DNA from: Gammaproteobacteria bacterium
GTDB taxonomy: Bacteria; Pseudomonadota; Gammaproteobacteria; UBA9214
Reading direction: 5' to 3'
Length of the DNA: 5,471 nucleotides
Assembly: GCA_029864225.1 (NCBI GenBank)
Contig: JAOTTU010000130.1
Location: 1 to 5,471, forward strand
The translations under genes and the position numbers were made by a program. The notes below the pieces were generated by a model. That model was not told the DNA's origin, did no database searches, and saw only the letters and a program-made list of their open reading frames with translations. Shown here piece by piece: positions 5,136 through 5,471 of this stretch. Position 1 is the stretch's first letter; each line of letters opens with the position of its first letter.

Positions 5136-5471
5136 ATGTGGCTGCTCGATCCCTCGATTTCACCCTGGTTGCTTCTGTTTGTGGCCATCGCGGCGGTTCT
5201 CTATTCCTCGGTGGGGCATGGCGGTGCCTCCGGCTATCTCGCGGCCATGGCCTTGTTCGGGGTGGAGCCAGCCATGATGAAGCCGGCGGCCCTGACCATG
5301 AATATCTTCGTGACCGTACTGGTGTTGTGGCGGGTCTCCCGGGTAGGTCCGTTCAGCTGGCGTCTGTTCATGCCGTTTGCGCTGGCCTCGATTCCCATGG
5401 CGTTCATCGGTGGCGCCTATACCATCAATTCCAGTGCCTACCACGTCATGGTAGGGCTCGCACTGCTGCTG
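5136..5471 (+). CDS. TauE/SafE-family membrane permease, 5' part (runs off window)
   Basis: The frame is open from ATG 5136 to the window end (112 codons) and starts 8 bases after the moaA remnant stop, in the same direction. It encodes a polytopic inner-membrane protein. Hydrophobic segments lie at about residues 10-24, 53-66, 77-95 and 102-112. The conserved N-terminal motif of the TauE/SafE (DUF81) family is clear: YSSVGHGGASGYLAAMALFG (23-42), followed by PAALTMN (50-56). Family members export sulfite, sulfoacetate or related organosulfonates; the substrate here cannot be told. No frame damage is seen in the visible part, in contrast to the two genes just upstream. A GGA lies about 11 bases before the ATG, so the ribosome site is weak and translation may originally have been coupled to moaA. 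Full members are about 250 residues, so less than half is present. Confidence 0.88.
   Translation, partial: MWLLDPSISPWLLLFVAIAAVLYSSVGHGGASGYLAAMALFGVEPAMMKPAALTMNIFVTVLVLWRVSRVGPFSWRLFMPFALASIPMAFIGGAYTINSSAYHVMVGLALLL

Noticed and set aside
4840..5163. 107-residue minus-strand open frame
   Set aside because: It lies opposite the clear plus-strand moaA and napF-like homology and is best read as an antisense shadow.

Overview
The window looks like chromosomal DNA of a gammaproteobacterium, moderately GC-rich in the genes. The basis is the closeness of the MoaC protein to the E. coli type, the paired c-di-GMP genes, and REP-like and palindromic repeats of kinds common in that class. A sulfur- or nitrogen-oxyanion-using lineage is possible, because a TauE/SafE-type exporter and a NapF-like ferredoxin remnant flank the molybdenum cofactor genes. 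The exact taxon cannot be read from the sequence.

Layout. Positions 1-170 hold two 40-bp tandem units with an internal palindrome, then a 10-bp T-rich tandem repeat. Positions 170-2808, minus strand, hold a compact two-gene unit: a DUF3391/HD-GYP protein followed 5 bases later by a GGDEF-EAL protein. In the first, the His of the HD pair is replaced by Leu. In the second, GGDEF has become GIDEF, while the RxxD inhibitory site and all EAL catalytic residues remain. The likely output is EAL phosphodiesterase activity lowering c-di-GMP, with the other two domains acting as sensors or partners. Positions 2809-3121 are intergenic, with a promoter candidate.

Positions 3122-4260, minus strand, carry a molybdopterin cluster in the order moaB, moaC, moaD, moaE. 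Only moaC and moaD are intact. The moaB frame keeps about the first 69 residues of its family and then enters an unrelated tail. Of moaE only the last 37 codons remain, directly after moaD. Positions 4261-4704 are an AT-richer spacer with several inverted repeats, including a REPIN-like pair and a nested hairpin element. On the plus strand from 4705 follow a NapF-like ferredoxin cut within its first Fe-S motif, a broken moaA (a one-base frameshift, an in-frame TGA at a cluster cysteine, and loss of the middle of the gene), and the start of an apparently intact TauE/SafE exporter that runs off the window.

The main observation is that four Moco-related genes (napF-like, moaA, moaB, moaE) have lost most of their coding sequence, while their neighbours moaC and moaD are complete. 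As it stands this locus cannot make molybdopterin: cyclic pyranopterin synthesis needs MoaA, and MPT synthase needs MoaE. Either functional copies lie elsewhere or the pathway is being lost. An assembly fault should be excluded first.
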